Positions 62,935 to 64,000 of a stretch of DNA of 64,000 bases are shown in pieces. The stretch spans positions 62,001 to 126,000 of the forward strand of contig NZ_JNIV01000002.1 of assembly GCF_000701405.1 (NCBI RefSeq), read 5' to 3'. Source of the stretch: Deinococcus marmoris DSM 12784 (lineage in GTDB: Bacteria > Deinococcota > Deinococci > Deinococcales > Deinococcaceae). Each line of letters opens with the position of its first letter. The stretch's first letter is position 1. The notes beneath the pieces were generated by a model. That model ran no database searches, was not told the origin of the DNA, and was given only the letters and a program-made list of their open reading frames with translations. The position numbers and the translations under genes were made by a program.

Positions 62935-63978
62935 ATGATCAGCCGCGAAAGCACACTTCGACAACGCCTTCTGAAAAGCCAGCAGTACGCGGTGTACGCC
63001 GCCAGCCTGACCTACGTCGTGTTCGTGTTGCTGGGGGCGATGGTCGATCCGCCCCACTCCTTTCCACAGGCATTCCAGACGCCGAAATTCGGTTTCACGT
63101 TGCTGACGGGCCTGACCTGTCTGGCAGTCTACCTGTGGCCGCTGCAAATTCGCGCGGTGTATCTAGTGGCCTACGTGGGCTGCCTGTTGTCGCTGGCGCT
63201 GGAAATTCCGCGCCTGCTGTCGGCTGATCTGAGCGTCATGCAACTGTTCTTGTGGCAGAGCGCCAACGTGATGATCTCGTTTCTGCTGCTGGGATCGCGC
63301 TGGGGCCTGGGGGCCAACGTGCTGACCCTGCTGACCATCCTGGTTTCGCTGATGCTGCGGGGGCCGTTCACGGGGGCGCAACTGGCCGACTGGCTGACGG
63401 TCTGCCTGACCCTGGGCATCACCGCCTACGTCTCTTATCTGGTCATGACCTTTATCGAGGGCAACCTGCTGACCCACGAGGAAGACCAGGGCAAGCTGCG
63501 CGCGGCCCGGCAGGACGCCCTGACCGCTGTCTATGGACGCGGCGCAATCGAGGAGGAACTGGAACGGGCGATGGCCTACTCCCAGAAGAACAACACGCCC
63601 ATGAGCGTGATCGTGACCGATATCGACCACTTCAAGAGCGTCAACGATCTGTACGGCCACGCCACGGGCGACGACGTGCTGCGGGCAGTGGCCAAGCGGC
63701 TGCGGCGCGCGGTGGGCGGCGGCGGCGGCATGGTGGGCCGCTGGGGCGGCGAGGAATTCATCGTGCTGCTGCCGGGTCTGGCCAGGCCCGACGCGCTGGT
63801 GGTCGCCGAGCGGCTGCGCCGGGAAATCTGCGATCAGCCACTGGCAGACCTAGACATCACCGCCAGTTTCGGGGTGGCCTCCTACCGGGGCGTCAAGGAC
63901 ACCACCGACCAACTGTTCGGACGCGCCGACCAGTGCATGTACGACGCCAAGAACGCGGGCCGCAACACGGTGCGCTGA
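62935..63978 (+). CDS. Membrane diguanylate cyclase (GGDEF domain)
   Basis: 347 aa from ATG 62935. About five or six membrane helices (residues about 18-175) act as a sensor, followed by a GGDEF domain (190-347). Active site is GGEEF (271-275) in MVGRWGGEEFIVLLPG, with the metal Asp in VTDIDHFKSVNDLYGHATGDDVL. The helix-turn DALTAVYGRGAIEEEL replaces the usual DALTGLYNRR. No RxxD inhibition site precedes GGEEF; instead there is a run GGGGGM. It should make cyclic di-GMP without I-site feedback. Confidence 0.9.
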   Translation: MISRESTLRQRLLKSQQYAVYAASLTYVVFVLLGAMVDPPHSFPQAFQTPKFGFTLLTGLTCLAVYLWPLQIRAVYLVAYVGCLLSLALEIPRLLSADLSVMQLFLWQSANVMISFLLLGSRWGLGANVLTLLTILVSLMLRGPFTGAQLADWLTVCLTLGITAYVSYLVMTFIEGNLLTHEEDQGKLRAARQDALTAVYGRGAIEEELERAMAYSQKNNTPMSVIVTDIDHFKSVNDLYGHATGDDVLRAVAKRLRRAVGGGGGMVGRWGGEEFIVLLPGLARPDALVVAERLRREICDQPLADLDITASFGVASYRGVKDTTDQLFGRADQCMYDAKNAGRNTVR

Positions 63979-63991
63979 TCTCACCGCGCCC

Positions 63992-63997
63992 TTGACA
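63992..63997 (+). promoter_or_regulatory. Possible -35 box at window edge
   Basis: TTGACA, perfect -35 consensus, 14 nt after the diguanylate cyclase stop; the -10 region would lie outside the window. Confidence 0.3.
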
Positions 63998-64000
63998 TGA

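Overview
The window is typical chromosomal DNA of a Deinococcus species. Supporting evidence is the high GC content with strong third-position GC, the gene set (UvsE UV endonuclease, mglBA polarity genes, a seven-gene Mrp antiporter, a stand-alone type III polyketide synthase, several Deinococcus-type hypothetical proteins) and promoter architecture. Many genes have a TANNNT -10 box exactly 6-7 nt before the start codon, which is the leaderless-mRNA arrangement known to be common in Deinococcus. Species cannot be named from the sequence. No rRNA, tRNA, CRISPR array, transposase or prophage was seen.

Layout: 1-6.2 kb, a truncated oligoendopeptidase F, a sugar ABC importer (binding protein and two permeases), an FMN-dependent monooxygenase and an exported protein. 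6.2-16.6 kb, glmM, a YcaQ-type glycosylase with a Bcp peroxiredoxin, dgt, the L13-S9 operon, an NfeD/SPFH pair, a twin-ATPase ABC protein and two exported proteins. 16.6-20.8 kb, a HAD phosphatase, an AcuI-like reductase, and a CNNM/CorC protein overlapping cytidine deaminase. 20.8-27.4 kb, the mnhABCDEFG operon on the minus strand. 27.5-30.2 kb, a DAHP synthase behind a leader-peptide attenuator, then mglBA. 30.2-37.2 kb, a phosphodiester glycosidase, a subtilase, an exonuclease, the gntK-DUF2256-uvsE operon and an MFS exporter. 37.4-46.2 kb, nitroreductase/HxlR, an AKR-SDR-SDR operon, an aspartate aminotransferase, and a MarR regulator next to an MhqO-MhqD fusion. 46.2-56.4 kb, a P1B-4 metal ATPase, two tandem pairs of small paralogues, a type III PKS, oxidoreductases and gabD with an amidohydrolase remnant. 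56.4-64 kb, an AI-2E-type permease, a RodZ-like protein, two nucleoside-type ABC permeases, ndk and a diguanylate cyclase.

Two observations stand out. First, the DAHP synthase gene is preceded by a leaderless 16-codon [19 protein letters not shown], with seven aromatic residues. It is followed by an intrinsic terminator whose 5' arm can pair instead with the end of the leader ORF, giving a compact ribosome-controlled aromatic amino acid attenuator. Second, a 133-134 bp element with terminal inverted repeats occurs three times, each time directly after a stop codon that is repeated as a 3-bp target duplication (TGA, TGA, TAA). In two operons its end carries GGAG-N5-A, which together with the duplicated TGA rebuilds a Shine-Dalgarno sequence and an ATG for the next gene. 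Octamer tandem arrays (GTCWAANN) also sit at several operon junctions.
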